Shown: piece after piece, positions 29,418 through 37,228 of the stretch | How positions within the stretch are numbered: the stretch's first letter is position 1 | Layout of the letters: every line of letters starts with the position of its first letter | DNA from: a virus | IMG/VR virus record: IMGVR_UViG_3300025669_000059 | Location: 1 to 47,201 of that record | Length of the DNA: 47,201 nt | Strand: one strand, 5' to 3' | Translations under genes and position numbers: made by a program | Notes under the pieces: generated by a model | Told to the model about the DNA's origin: nothing | What the model saw: the letters and a program-made list of their open reading frames with translations, nothing else | Database searches by the model: none

Positions 29418-29525
29418 TTAATATACCCAAATCGCGAAAGCTAGACCAAAACCGGCTATCGCTAGAAACATGTAAAAGTAGCATAATGCTTTAAGTCTTT
29501 TAATCTCTTTGAATAATGTTTTCAT
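29418..29525 (-). CDS. Single-TM microprotein, first early gene
   Basis: This 35-aa protein reads MKTLFKEIKRLKALCYFYMFLAIAG, then a hydrophobic end (FGLAFAIWVY). A basic N-terminus and one membrane helix. It is the first gene after the 29.6-kb promoter. Confidence 0.55.
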   Translation of the reverse strand: MKTLFKEIKRLKALCYFYMFLAIAGFGLAFAIWVY

Positions 29526-29604
29526 AATATTGTAATAGTTTGTTTTAATATTGACGACCTTTTAGGGTTTAAATTTATTATTACTATACCCCTACCCTGC
29601 TTTA

Positions 29605-29633
29605 ATTATACACCCTATTAAATATTAATACAA
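29605..29633 (-). promoter_or_regulatory. Sigma70 promoter of the early block
   Basis: On the minus strand TTGTAT (29633-29628), a 17-bp spacer and TATAAT (29610-29605). A DnaA-like TTATCCACT lies at 29650-29642 just upstream. Transcription would begin near 29598 and run into the first early genes. Confidence 0.8.
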
Positions 29634-29789
29634 CCATAAACAGTGGATAACTCAATCATCTAAAAAGCCTATAATACAGGGGGGGAAAAAAACCATATAA
29701 GAATAATATAAAAACATGCGCCGGACATAGGGGAAACAGATAACACGCTATAAAGAATAATCTAAATCCGTAGCGTCTTGCGTTGCTCT

Positions 29790-29987
29790 CTAGGCTGTAT
29801 TAGTAGTTACCATAAGCACAAAGGGAATGATATAGTCTTGAATGATAGGTACAAGCCCCCAAAAGCATACAAAAACCACCGATTCATGCCAAATCACAGT
29901 TACGCTATAATCAAGCCCCCATAGGAGTACACCGAAAGAGCCTAATCCAGTAGTTTTATTTATAGTCTTAAACAGTAACTTTCGCAC
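29790..29987 (-). CDS. Putative small membrane protein in the control region
   Basis: Read from GTG at 29987 it gives 65 aa: a basic start (MRKLLFKTINKTTG) and two hydrophobic segments (LGSFGVLLWGLDYSVTVIW and VVFVCFWGLVPII...PFVLMV) with a repeated WGL word. The longer ATG frame upstream runs through G-rich hairpins and is not believable. It could be a superinfection or membrane protein, or chance. Confidence 0.35.
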   Translation of the reverse strand: MRKLLFKTINKTTGLGSFGVLLWGLDYSVTVIWHESVVFVCFWGLVPIIQDYIIPFVLMVTTNTA

Positions 29988-30111
29988 GGGGGTTAGTAGA
30001 ACTGCTATACACCTGTTAAGGAACAGGGGGGTGGGGGGGGGCGTATGCCCCGAAAAAGAAAGGCACGGGTCTGTGTGTATATGGGTTCCCGACCTCCATA
30101 CGCAGAGACTC
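29988..30111. other. G-rich, hairpin-rich region before the terminase genes
   Basis: CCTGTT-AAGG-AACAGG runs into G5TG9 (about 30026-30041). Then comes GGGGC-GTAT-GCCCC, then a 12-bp imperfect stem GTCTGTGTGTAT/ATACGCAGAGAC (about 30069-30111). Packaging sites (cos/pac) commonly lie next to small terminase genes, so this is a candidate; G-quadruplex formation is also possible. Bases 29634-29789 and 30112-30208 show no other feature beyond T-rich tracts. Confidence 0.4.
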
Positions 30112-30208
30112 AAACACTATTGTTGTGCGACAGAAGGTAGGCACCCCCGTGGTCAAAACGTATTTCTTCTTACAGGAAAAATTTTTTTGGTTTTTTTAAA
30201 GACCTGGG

Positions 30209-30237
30209 TTGACATATATTTTTTCAGCAGATATAAT
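30209..30237 (+). promoter_or_regulatory. Consensus sigma70 promoter giving leaderless terS mRNA
   Basis: TTGACA (30209-30214), a 17-bp spacer and TATAAT (30232-30237) match the consensus exactly. The ATG of the next gene is at 30244, 7 bases after the -10, which is the expected transcription start, so the mRNA should begin with AUG. Confidence 0.9.
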
Positions 30238-30243
30238 AATTTA

Positions 30244-30705
30244 ATGGATACTAAGACACTTACAGTCTTGCAGACGGATGCGCCTAAGATGCACCCCGGT
30301 AAGATAATTAAGAACGTTGGTCGCCCAATAAAAATCGTTGGGGCTCTTGCACTAAAGAAAAGAGTAGATAAATATTTTAAAGAATGCGATGAAGCAGAAG
30401 ACCCATACACAATCTCAGGATTGGCATTAGCATTAGACGTATCACGACAAACCCTCAAAGCCTACGAAACTAAATCATATTATGGATTCGGAGACATCTT
30501 AGAGAAAGCTAAAACTAGAATTGAAAACTATCAAGAGAAGAGACTGTTTGGAAACAAGCAATGTGCCGGAGCGATCTTCGCCCTAAAAAATAATTTTGAT
30601 GGTTGGATTGAAAAAACAGAGACAAAAGTAAAAGGACCAATGGGAGACGTATTAGATTACATACAAGCACATGGCAAAAAAACAGACATCACAAGCGGCA
30701 AATGA
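30244..30705 (+). CDS. Terminase small subunit-like protein
   Basis: This 153-aa protein starts at 30244, directly after the promoter; the frame is open further upstream but through non-coding hairpins. It has GRPIKIVGALALKKRVDKYFKECDE, a helix-turn-helix (YTISGLALALDVSRQTLKAYE), GFGDILEKAKTRIENYQEKRLFGN and AGAIFALKNNFDGW. This is the usual pattern of small terminase DNA-recognition subunits, which bind the packaging site and load the large subunit. The large subunit gene overlaps its end by 35 bases. Confidence 0.85.
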   Translation: MDTKTLTVLQTDAPKMHPGKIIKNVGRPIKIVGALALKKRVDKYFKECDEAEDPYTISGLALALDVSRQTLKAYETKSYYGFGDILEKAKTRIENYQEKRLFGNKQCAGAIFALKNNFDGWIEKTETKVKGPMGDVLDYIQAHGKKTDITSGK

Positions 30706-32230
30706 AGCTGTTGAAGAAATAGCAGAGCACCTTGCTGATAGAAAGTGGAGGATCAACAATCTATATTGGATTAAAGACGATCAAGGAAATCACACTAAAT
30801 TCGTGATGAATGAAGTCCAGGAGCTGATGTACGACAACCTCCATTACATGAACATTGTATTAAAGGCTAGACAGCACGGGATCACAACCTTAGTCTGCAT
30901 TCTTAATTTAGACAGCACCCTGTTTGAAATGAAAGACTCAGCCGCCATCGCCCACACAATGTTTGACTCAACTAAAATTTTTGACTCAAAGATTAAATAC
31001 GCCTGGAACTCATTGCCCGAATGGCTTAAAAATGAGTTTGAGGTAGACCAGAACAACGCCAGAACCTTAAAAATAAAACGAGGGAATCAGGAGGCGTCTG
31101 ATTACGTAGGGACGTCTCTCCGTGGAGGGACTCTGCAAAATTTGCATATCACAGAGTTAGCTACTATTGACCAAAGAGAACCAGATAAAGCAATTGAAAT
31201 TAAAACAGGAGCCTTGAACACCGTCCACCAGGGACAGATTGTTATAATTGAATCAACTTCAAAAGGACAATACGGAGTATTCTACGATCTATGTAAGCAG
31301 GCTATGCAGAATGAAAAAGAAGGAAAGGAATTGACTCCAATGGATTATAAGTTTTTCTTCTTCCCATGGTTTTTCAAATCTGAATATTCTATGGATGCAG
31401 CTGGAATTATAACTAAGGAGACCTTAGATTATTTTGAACACTTAGCAGCCGAAACTGATTATAAATTTTCAAGAGCTCAGAAATTGTGGTACCAAAAGAA
31501 GAAAGAAACCCAAAAAGACTCTATGAAAGCAGAGTTCCCGTCCACCCCAGATGAAGCTTTTCAAGCTAATATTGAAGGATCTTACTATGGTAAGCAAATT
31601 GATAAGCTAAGAGAGCAAAAACACATCACTACGATCCCGTATGACCCTATTTTAAGGGTTGACACATGGTGGGATTTGGGAGTTGGTGATTCAATGACTA
31701 TTATATTTACACAAACTCACGGATTAGAGATTCGAATCATTGATTATTATGAAAATTCCGGGGAAGGAGTGGCTCATTACATCCAAGTCTTAACAGACAG
31801 AGGATATTTATATAAAACACATAACGCGCCACATGATATTGAAGTCAGAGAGCTAACTACAGGAGTGACTAGAAAAGAAACAGCTGAAAAGATGGGAATT
31901 ACTTTTAATGTTATAGACAAATTGTCAATTGAAGACGGAATTGAAGCTGTTCGAAACTTATTGCCTAGGTGCTTCTTTGATGAAGGAAACACTACTGAAC
32001 TATTAAAAGCTTTAGGAGAATACAGAAAAGAATGGGACGACAAATTAGGTACATTTAAAAACAAACCATTGCATAACTGGGCGTCACACGGTTCAGATGC
32101 TTTCAGGTTGTTAGGAGTAGGATATAAAGACACCACAGGAATGCCTGTTGGTGAAGATAGCGAGATGTGGGACGAGATGAAGAAGCAAGCAGAAGAACCA
32201 GTTGATCCTCACAATTTATTCCCTTGGTAA
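30671..32230 (+). CDS. terL: Terminase large subunit
   Basis: This 519-aa protein contains the packaging ATPase and headful nuclease domains. The Walker A-like motif is KARQHGITT (65-73), Walker B ends at E162 (LHITE), and the coupling motif is ESTS (194-197). The nuclease acidic residues are D335 (WWDLGVGDS) and D476 (SHGSDAFR). Length and motifs are normal. It pumps DNA into the prohead using ATP and cuts the concatemer. It overlaps the small subunit gene and is followed by a structured gap and the portal gene. Confidence 0.93.
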   Translation: MAKKQTSQAANEAVEEIAEHLADRKWRINNLYWIKDDQGNHTKFVMNEVQELMYDNLHYMNIVLKARQHGITTLVCILNLDSTLFEMKDSAAIAHTMFDSTKIFDSKIKYAWNSLPEWLKNEFEVDQNNARTLKIKRGNQEASDYVGTSLRGGTLQNLHITELATIDQREPDKAIEIKTGALNTVHQGQIVIIESTSKGQYGVFYDLCKQAMQNEKEGKELTPMDYKFFFFPWFFKSEYSMDAAGIITKETLDYFEHLAAETDYKFSRAQKLWYQKKKETQKDSMKAEFPSTPDEAFQANIEGSYYGKQIDKLREQKHITTIPYDPILRVDTWWDLGVGDSMTIIFTQTHGLEIRIIDYYENSGEGVAHYIQVLTDRGYLYKTHNAPHDIEVRELTTGVTRKETAEKMGITFNVIDKLSIEDGIEAVRNLLPRCFFDEGNTTELLKALGEYRKEWDDKLGTFKNKPLHNWASHGSDAFRLLGVGYKDTTGMPVGEDSEMWDEMKKQAEEPVDPHNLFPW

Positions 32231-32320
32231 CTTACAGGTTAATGGGTGGATTCTTCCACTCTCGCGCGTGGGCGGTGAAGTTTATTTTCATTTCTTCACC
32301 TCTACCCATTAGTTTGTAAG
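32231..32320 (+). promoter_or_regulatory. Portal leader, structure A
   Basis: CTTACA (32231-32236) pairs with TGTAAG (32315-32320) and TAATGGGT (32240-32247) with ACCCATTA (32304-32311). Inside are CCAC/GTGG (32256-32271) and GGTGAAG/CTTCACC (32274-32300). The closed multi-arm fold starts right after the terL stop. Its closing arm (GTTTGTAAG) is also needed for structure B, so the two folds exclude each other. Confidence 0.65.
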
Positions 32321-32445
32321 TTTAAGCGGAGACATAAGATAATCCAAAGAACTAATAGTATCAATTACTAATAGGTAAGCAGAGGCAAGGATTACAACCA
32401 TGTTTCCACCAACAATCTTATGTGTCTCTGCTCAAGCTTACAAAC
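32312..32445 (+). promoter_or_regulatory. Portal leader, structure B
   Basis: GTTTGTAAG (32312-32320) pairs with CTTACAAAC (32437-32445), and AGCGGAGAC...TAAGAT (32325-32340) pairs with ATCTTA..GTCTCTGCT (32415-32432) with a two-base bulge and a G-U pair. Inside lie AATCC/GGATT and TAGTA/TACTA. It ends 24 bases before the portal start. The competition with structure A over 32312-32320 looks like a riboswitch or an attenuator-like switch. Confidence 0.65.
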
Positions 32446-32468
32446 AGTTATTTAAAATAAAAAATAAA

Positions 32469-34460
32469 ATGGCTGAAGATAAAAAAATAAAAGACAGTGC
32501 TCTAGCTCAAGAAGTACCGATCGTCAAAGATGACAGACCGGTTTATACTGTTGAGCAAAATACATATTTGAGTAACCTTATTACTCGGCTTTCGTTTGCT
32601 AGAGACGAGAGAAACAAAACAAGAGAGGAGTTTGATGGTATGTCATTCCTAAATTATTGGTACGCCAATGAAAGGTGGGCGAACACATATATCAAACCCA
32701 AAGTTAATAAAAATGAAATCACATTCCAGTCTGGTATTTTAAGAACTAAGTTATTCGCATTTATTTCTTCTATTATCAGTTTAAATTTGAAAGCAGACAT
32801 CCTCACATATGATGAAAATGCTACAAAGTTATCTGCCCTTGGTAATGCCATGGAGGATATAATGGAAAAGACAGAAGAACTTGAAGGAGATGAAGAGAAA
32901 CAACTTCTAAGAATTTATGAGTTAATGAAACAGGGAACTCTTTTCGTAGAAGAAGTCTGGAAGGTAGAGCATCATTTAGAAAAAACCATCACTAAAGAAT
33001 TTGATGGTAAATTTGATTCTAAAAATTGGAAACAAGAAGTCGTATCCTCTGATGGATCGGCTGTATCAAACATAATCTCATCAAGAGATGTTTACTTAGG
33101 AGATCTAAGAAAATATGTTTCTGAGGACCAACCATATATTTTCACAGTACAATCAAAATCTTACGAAGAATGTAAGAAGATTTATGGTGAATGGGATATG
33201 TGGAAATATGTTCCTACTACAAAGAGAGAATTTATTGGAGGCACAGAATCAAGGTACTTAGATGGATCTTGGACTTTACTAGAGCATCCAGATGGAGACG
33301 TAGAGATTATAAGATACCAAGACAAAGTACACAATGAATTCCAAATTATTATAAATGGAATCCCAATGTTACCAATTGGATACCCGTTACCTTGGGGCTG
33401 CCGATACAACATTGAACAACAGAACCTTGAACCAATCAGACAGGACTTTGCTTACGGAAAATCATTTATCTTTAAGAACAAAAACACAGTTGCCTTACTA
33501 GATGAAATGTTGAGAATGGCTGCATTGAAGACTTACCAGTCATTTATGCCACCATATCTAAACAACAGTGGATCAATCATCTCAAGAGATGTATTAACTC
33601 CTGGCAAAATTACTATGGGACTTCCAAAGGGAGCCTTAACGCCAATATCAGATAACGCTGTACAAGGAGTTACCAATGGTGAGTTCAATATGATTGAACA
33701 GGTGAAGAGATATGTTGACGAGAATACAGCCTCACAGACATTTACAGGAATGAAAGAAGGTGGATCAACTACTGCCACCCAAGTTATAGAATTACAACGA
33801 CAAGCTAGAATAATGCTAGGAGTTATAATCTTATCAGTGTCTCTAATGGAAAAGAAGATTAAGACAATGAGGTTATACAACATCCTACAAAATTGGTTTG
33901 ATCCTGTAGACACAGTTGTTGACGAAACAAAATCAGCAATCAAAGACAGATACAGAATTGTTTCCAGAGACAGAGGAATCCCTAACAAGGGCTCAGGAAC
34001 AAGATATGTCATTCCAACTGAAGAACCAGTTTCTGTAGAAAAACTAACAGAAGAGGAAGATGCAATTGAAGAAAGGACAGGGACTCCAGCTAGAATTATT
34101 GTTATTAATCCAAAAGAATTGAAACAGGCAAAGCTTATCTGGTTCCTAACAATCAATGCAAGAGAGAAGAAGTCTTCAGAACTTAACAAGCTTATGTTCA
34201 GACAGAAGATGACAGATGCTATAGAGTTGCAGTTGCCATTGAATCCAGAATATGTCAAGGAACAGTTTGCAGAAGTATGGGGGGATGACCCTAGCAAGAT
34301 GTACACACAGAACCCACCACCACCAGTACCCGGAGCAGAGGTTCCCGGTCAGGCAAGTGCCGCTGGAGTAGCAAGTAACCAAGGGAGTGTAGCCATCAAG
34401 AAGCCGGGGATAAGTATGGAACAAGCTAATAACAGTATTACAAATTCAAAAGTAGCATAA
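32469..34460 (+). CDS. Portal protein
   Basis: This 663-aa protein is started at 32469 (MAEDKKIKD); the frame upstream of it reads through the leader structure. It forms the dodecameric vertex ring through which DNA passes. Its position after terL, its size, and the order of an acidic N-terminus, helical stem region (LLDEMLRMAALKTYQSFMPPYL) and wing-like beta parts fit a podovirus-type portal. A Pro/Gly-rich end (NPPPPVPGAEVPGQ) precedes a flexible C-terminus. No unusual residues. Confidence 0.8.
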   Translation: MAEDKKIKDSALAQEVPIVKDDRPVYTVEQNTYLSNLITRLSFARDERNKTREEFDGMSFLNYWYANERWANTYIKPKVNKNEITFQSGILRTKLFAFISSIISLNLKADILTYDENATKLSALGNAMEDIMEKTEELEGDEEKQLLRIYELMKQGTLFVEEVWKVEHHLEKTITKEFDGKFDSKNWKQEVVSSDGSAVSNIISSRDVYLGDLRKYVSEDQPYIFTVQSKSYEECKKIYGEWDMWKYVPTTKREFIGGTESRYLDGSWTLLEHPDGDVEIIRYQDKVHNEFQIIINGIPMLPIGYPLPWGCRYNIEQQNLEPIRQDFAYGKSFIFKNKNTVALLDEMLRMAALKTYQSFMPPYLNNSGSIISRDVLTPGKITMGLPKGALTPISDNAVQGVTNGEFNMIEQVKRYVDENTASQTFTGMKEGGSTTATQVIELQRQARIMLGVIILSVSLMEKKIKTMRLYNILQNWFDPVDTVVDETKSAIKDRYRIVSRDRGIPNKGSGTRYVIPTEEPVSVEKLTEEEDAIEERTGTPARIIVINPKELKQAKLIWFLTINAREKKSSELNKLMFRQKMTDAIELQLPLNPEYVKEQFAEVWGDDPSKMYTQNPPPPVPGAEVPGQASAAGVASNQGSVAIKKPGISMEQANNSITNSKVA

Positions 34461-34461
34461 T

Positions 34462-34815
34462 ATGGAAAAAAAAGAGATATTAACAGCAGCAATGATGAAC
34501 ACGGTAAAAGTCTTGGAGACTATACCTTTAAAAAGATTTGTAGAGTTAGAGAAGGCTGGATTGACGAAAGAAGAACTGATGGAAAGAGCTGGAGACTGTG
34601 AAACATTCTTTTCTAAATACTTTGAGGATGTATTAGATTTATTAATAATAGAAGAATTGAAATATTTAGGTAACGAAGCTCAGAACGATTATATGTTGCT
34701 ATATGCTAGAGGGCATATAAGTGCACTCAGAAAGATCAAAGATTGGTTCTTGGAACAGAAGTCGCTTTCTCTTTCAAGATTTGAAGAAGGGGAGGAAGCT
34801 GAAGAAGGAAATTAA
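34462..34815 (+). CDS. Hypothetical head-assembly protein
   Basis: This 117-aa helical acidic protein, with KTLETIPLKRF-like heptads and a C-terminal acidic tail (SRFEEGEEAEEGN), begins one base after the portal stop. Its place between portal and scaffold suggests a head assembly factor. No family recognised. Confidence 0.65.
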   Translation: MEKKEILTAAMMNTVKVLETIPLKRFVELEKAGLTKEELMERAGDCETFFSKYFEDVLDLLIIEELKYLGNEAQNDYMLLYARGHISALRKIKDWFLEQKSLSLSRFEEGEEAEEGN

Positions 34816-34824
34816 TTATAGGTC

Positions 34825-34865
34825 GACTGTCCCGTTGCGTAGATTGCGGGTTATCAATTTACAGT
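34825..34865 (+). promoter_or_regulatory. Hairpin in the scaffold gene leader
   Basis: ACTGT-CCCG (34826-34834) pairs with CGGG (34847-34850) and ACAGT (34861-34865) around GTAGAT. It fills the gap before the scaffold-like gene, as other hairpins do before later head genes. Confidence 0.5.
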
Positions 34866-34897
34866 TAAAAAGGTCAATACTAATTAAAATATAAATA

Positions 34898-35554
34898 ATG
34901 GAATTATTTAACGAAAAAGGAGATGTCGTTGAAGCTTTCTCAGAGGAAGAAGTTCAACAAAAAATTGAGGAACAAACTACTAAGGCTATTGAAGACGCGA
35001 CTACAGCTAATCAAGAAGAAGTAGACGAGTTTAAAGCAAAACTTGAAGCAGCTGAGACAGCTAAGACAGAATTAGAAGAGAAGATAGCAAAGATTGATGA
35101 TAAGACTGCTAACTTTAAAAACCTTAGAAGCAAGGTAGACGATAAAGACTCCGTGATAAGTGAGTTAAAAGAGACAATTGATAAACTACAACAGACTACT
35201 GAGGAAAAGTTTGAAGAATTGAAAACTTCTAGTCAGAAGAAAATTGTAGACTCATTGATAAATAAGGTTGCTGGTGGAGATGAAGAGTTACTAAAGAAGA
35301 TGAACCTTTATTATGGAAGATTCAACGTTGTGCCCAAAAACGAAGAAGAGCTTACACAATTGGTGAATGACGCTTATTTGCTATCAACAGGTGGTACAAA
35401 GAAGAATCTATTTACTGGAGATGTATTATCTTCTGCTGGTGGTACTCCTCCGAATGTTGGCAAAGGTGAAGAAAAAATATCAGAAGGAAGCCACGATGTA
35501 GCCGATAAAATGGGAGTCACTCCTCAATTATTAAAAAAACATAAGCTAATATAA
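34898..35554 (+). CDS. Scaffolding protein candidate
   Basis: This 218-aa protein is acidic and has a long coiled coil (about residues 20-115, rich in Glu, Lys, Ala), followed by a compact domain (KMNLYYGRFNVVPKNEEELTQL) and a helical C-terminus (DKMGVTPQLLKKHKLI) typical for capsid binding. Coiled-coil acidic proteins between portal and major capsid genes are normally internal scaffolds. No protease gene was recognised, so a separate or absent maturation cut is possible. Confidence 0.7.
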   Translation: MELFNEKGDVVEAFSEEEVQQKIEEQTTKAIEDATTANQEEVDEFKAKLEAAETAKTELEEKIAKIDDKTANFKNLRSKVDDKDSVISELKETIDKLQQTTEEKFEELKTSSQKKIVDSLINKVAGGDEELLKKMNLYYGRFNVVPKNEEELTQLVNDAYLLSTGGTKKNLFTGDVLSSAGGTPPNVGKGEEKISEGSHDVADKMGVTPQLLKKHKLI

Positions 35555-35555
35555 T

Positions 35556-36182
35556 ATGACTGATCCAAAAAATAAAAAGGCAAAGGAAGAGCCTAAAGAA
35601 GAGACTCCTGTAACTCCAGAAGAACCAAAAGAAGAAACTCCCGTAGTTGAAACACCTCCAGTAGAGGCTCCTGTAGAGGAAACTCCAAAGGTAGAGGAAG
35701 CTCCAAAAGAGGCTACACCCACGGAAATTAAAGGTACACCGAATGACACTTCAGAGATCATTGCAAACTTGACAAAGAAGTTAGATGAGGTTGTTAAGAC
35801 TAATGAGATGTTGCTTAAAGTTTCAGACAAAAAAGCTTTAGCTACATACTATGCAAGGAATCAAGAAGAGCTACCTAAAGTTGTTAAACTAAACTTGATA
35901 GGCGACAAAGTAATTGTGGCTTGGCAAATGAAGGACAACGAAGTTTACAAAGAAAACATTGGAGGAAACTTCCGATGGGTAGAAAAACAAACAGTTAAAC
36001 TTCTCTTAGAAGAAGGAGAAGAGGTAACTATGAATTACTCAGACTATGTAAAAGGCTACTTACAAACTGAAGCTAGAATATTGTCTAAAATAACAGACGA
36101 GACTTCTGGAGAACTAAGATTAAGAGTTGTAAGAGTTGATACAGGAAAGGAGTATGAAATAGACGTAAGATATATTAATTAA
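35556..36182 (+). CDS. Head-region protein with Pro/Glu-rich arm
   Basis: This 208-aa protein has a repetitive N-terminal 60 residues of Pro, Glu, Lys, Thr and Val (KEETPVTPEEPKEETPVVET), a short coiled coil and a beta-rich C-terminal domain (LPKVVKLNLIGDKVIVAWQMKD, GEEVTMNYSDYVKGYL). It may be a virion or decoration component with a flexible tether. It follows the scaffold by one base. Confidence 0.6.
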   Translation: MTDPKNKKAKEEPKEETPVTPEEPKEETPVVETPPVEAPVEETPKVEEAPKEATPTEIKGTPNDTSEIIANLTKKLDEVVKTNEMLLKVSDKKALATYYARNQEELPKVVKLNLIGDKVIVAWQMKDNEVYKENIGGNFRWVEKQTVKLLLEEGEEVTMNYSDYVKGYLQTEARILSKITDETSGELRLRVVRVDTGKEYEIDVRYIN

Positions 36183-36193
36183 TCAAAAGTAAA

Positions 36194-36463
36194 ATGACAG
36201 AAAATAAAGAAACAAAAAAAGTAGTAAAAAAGTTAGAAGTTACAGCAAAAATAGCTGAACCAATTAAAGTACCTATCACAGTGAAGGCGCCCAAGGCAGT
36301 TAAGCCAGAAGCAAAGAAAGAAGTCAAGGGACCAACGACAAATCAGAAGGTAGTTACACATGAAGGTGCAGAAGTTACAGCAATTCTTAGTGAGAATGGC
36401 AGTGCAAAACATTGCAGACTATCAAATGGTACTACAGCTTGGGTCCCAAAGTCCTCATTCTAA
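36194..36463 (+). CDS. Small basic head-region protein
   Basis: This 89-aa protein has a Lys/Pro/Ala-rich unstructured N-terminus and an SH3-like end (VVTHEGAEVTAILSENGSAKHCRLSNGTTAWVPKSSF). Function unknown; in the structural operon. Confidence 0.55.
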   Translation: MTENKETKKVVKKLEVTAKIAEPIKVPITVKAPKAVKPEAKKEVKGPTTNQKVVTHEGAEVTAILSENGSAKHCRLSNGTTAWVPKSSF

Positions 36464-36479
36464 ATAAATAACTATAACT

Positions 36480-36887
36480 ATGAAGAAATATCTAAATTAC
36501 ATAGAAAAATACTTGGGAGGAAAGAAGATAAAAAGAGCAATTGAATCGTCAGAAGAAACATTTAGAGGAAAACCAATAGTTACTATAACCTTAGAAGATG
36601 ATACCGTAGAAAATCTTCCACTAGCAGTAGCTGACAACCTTGTATCAAAAGATCCAATGGATGCTACGACTAGAAGGGAGGCAGAGGTGTTACCACTAAC
36701 TAAGGAGATAATAGGAGTGTTATTGGAAAGTCAGATAAAAGTTGATGATATAGACTTCTTATTTACAAAAGCAACAGAATCTGTAAATAAAAGCTTAGAA
36801 TTAGCTGATGACAAACTCTGGAATATGAAGAGACGAGAAAAGACTCTTGCTGACGTAGACAAAGTATTAACTAGCAAAAAAGAATAA
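36480..36887 (+). CDS. Hypothetical structural-operon protein
   Basis: This 135-aa protein begins MKKYLNYIEKYLGGKKIKRA and continues TITLEDDTVENLPLAVADNL, with a helical C-terminus. It could be a capsid accessory protein. No family recognised. Confidence 0.6.
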   Translation: MKKYLNYIEKYLGGKKIKRAIESSEETFRGKPIVTITLEDDTVENLPLAVADNLVSKDPMDATTRREAEVLPLTKEIIGVLLESQIKVDDIDFLFTKATESVNKSLELADDKLWNMKRREKTLADVDKVLTSKKE

Positions 36888-36888
36888 T

Positions 36889-37083
36889 ATGTTTGACATA
36901 TCAAAATCAAGTATTGAGCAGTGTGAGGCAATGGCATACAGAACCTTAGTTCAAATAGAAGGACTACAAAGCGACTTAAAGTCATTGAATCAAGCTATCG
37001 CTCAAAAGAAAAATAAACCAAAGACAGTAGACGCTACAGCAGTTGTAGAGCCTAAAGTAGAAGAGAAACCAAAAAAGGCATAA
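36889..37083 (+). CDS. Small coiled-coil protein
   Basis: This 64-aa protein has one helical coiled coil (SIEQCEAMAYRTLVQIEGLQSDLKSL) and a Lys/Glu/Val-rich tail (VEPKVEEKPKKA). It ends just before the tRNA-like element. Confidence 0.6.
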   Translation: MFDISKSSIEQCEAMAYRTLVQIEGLQSDLKSLNQAIAQKKNKPKTVDATAVVEPKVEEKPKKA

Positions 37084-37092
37084 TTGCTCAAA

Positions 37093-37135
37093 CTCAGGGA
37101 ATGGTTGTAGGTGGGTCCGATTCCTACCTCCTGGG
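37093..37135 (+). ncRNA. tRNA acceptor/T-arm-like minihelix (element Y)
   Basis: CTCAGGG (37093-37099) pairs with TCCTGGG (37129-37135; G-U pairs included). An 11-base linker with TGGTTGTAG leads to GTGGG-TCCGATT-CCTAC, a 5-bp T-stem with a 7-base T-loop-like sequence, then one base to the acceptor strand. The geometry equals element X at 18.1 kb. It lies in the leader of the decoration and capsid genes. It may be a processing or stability signal. Confidence 0.5.
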
Positions 37136-37140
37136 CTACT

Positions 37141-37173
37141 CGAGGAGACAACCTCTGTATAAAAACAACTACA
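37141..37173 (+). promoter_or_regulatory. Paired hairpins after element Y
   Basis: GAGG-AGACAA-CCTC (37142-37155) and CTGTA-(loop)-TACAG (37155-37174) follow element Y in the 145-base leader before the decoration gene. They could protect the 5-prime end of a processed capsid mRNA. Confidence 0.45.
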
Positions 37174-37228
37174 GTCGTGAGAAACACGTTAAACTTAGTA
37201 GCAGCACATATTATTAAAAAAATTTATA

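Noticed and set aside
29990-30113. N-terminal extension of the minus-strand ORF in the control region
   Set aside because: The segment is antisense to G-runs and hairpins and gives Pro/His-rich nonsense; only the shorter GTG form is kept, at low confidence.
30031-30243. Upstream extension of the terS reading frame
   Set aside because: It crosses G-runs and hairpins and lies before the consensus promoter whose start site coincides with the ATG at 30244.
32400-32468. Earlier ATG for the portal gene
   Set aside because: The extra 23 residues would be encoded by the pairing arms of the leader structure; the ATG at 32469 has the usual A/T-rich leader.
33533-34306. Long antisense frame opposite the portal gene
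   Set aside because: Hydrophobic, Ser/Ile-rich shadow of a well-supported gene, with no start context or neighbours on that strand.
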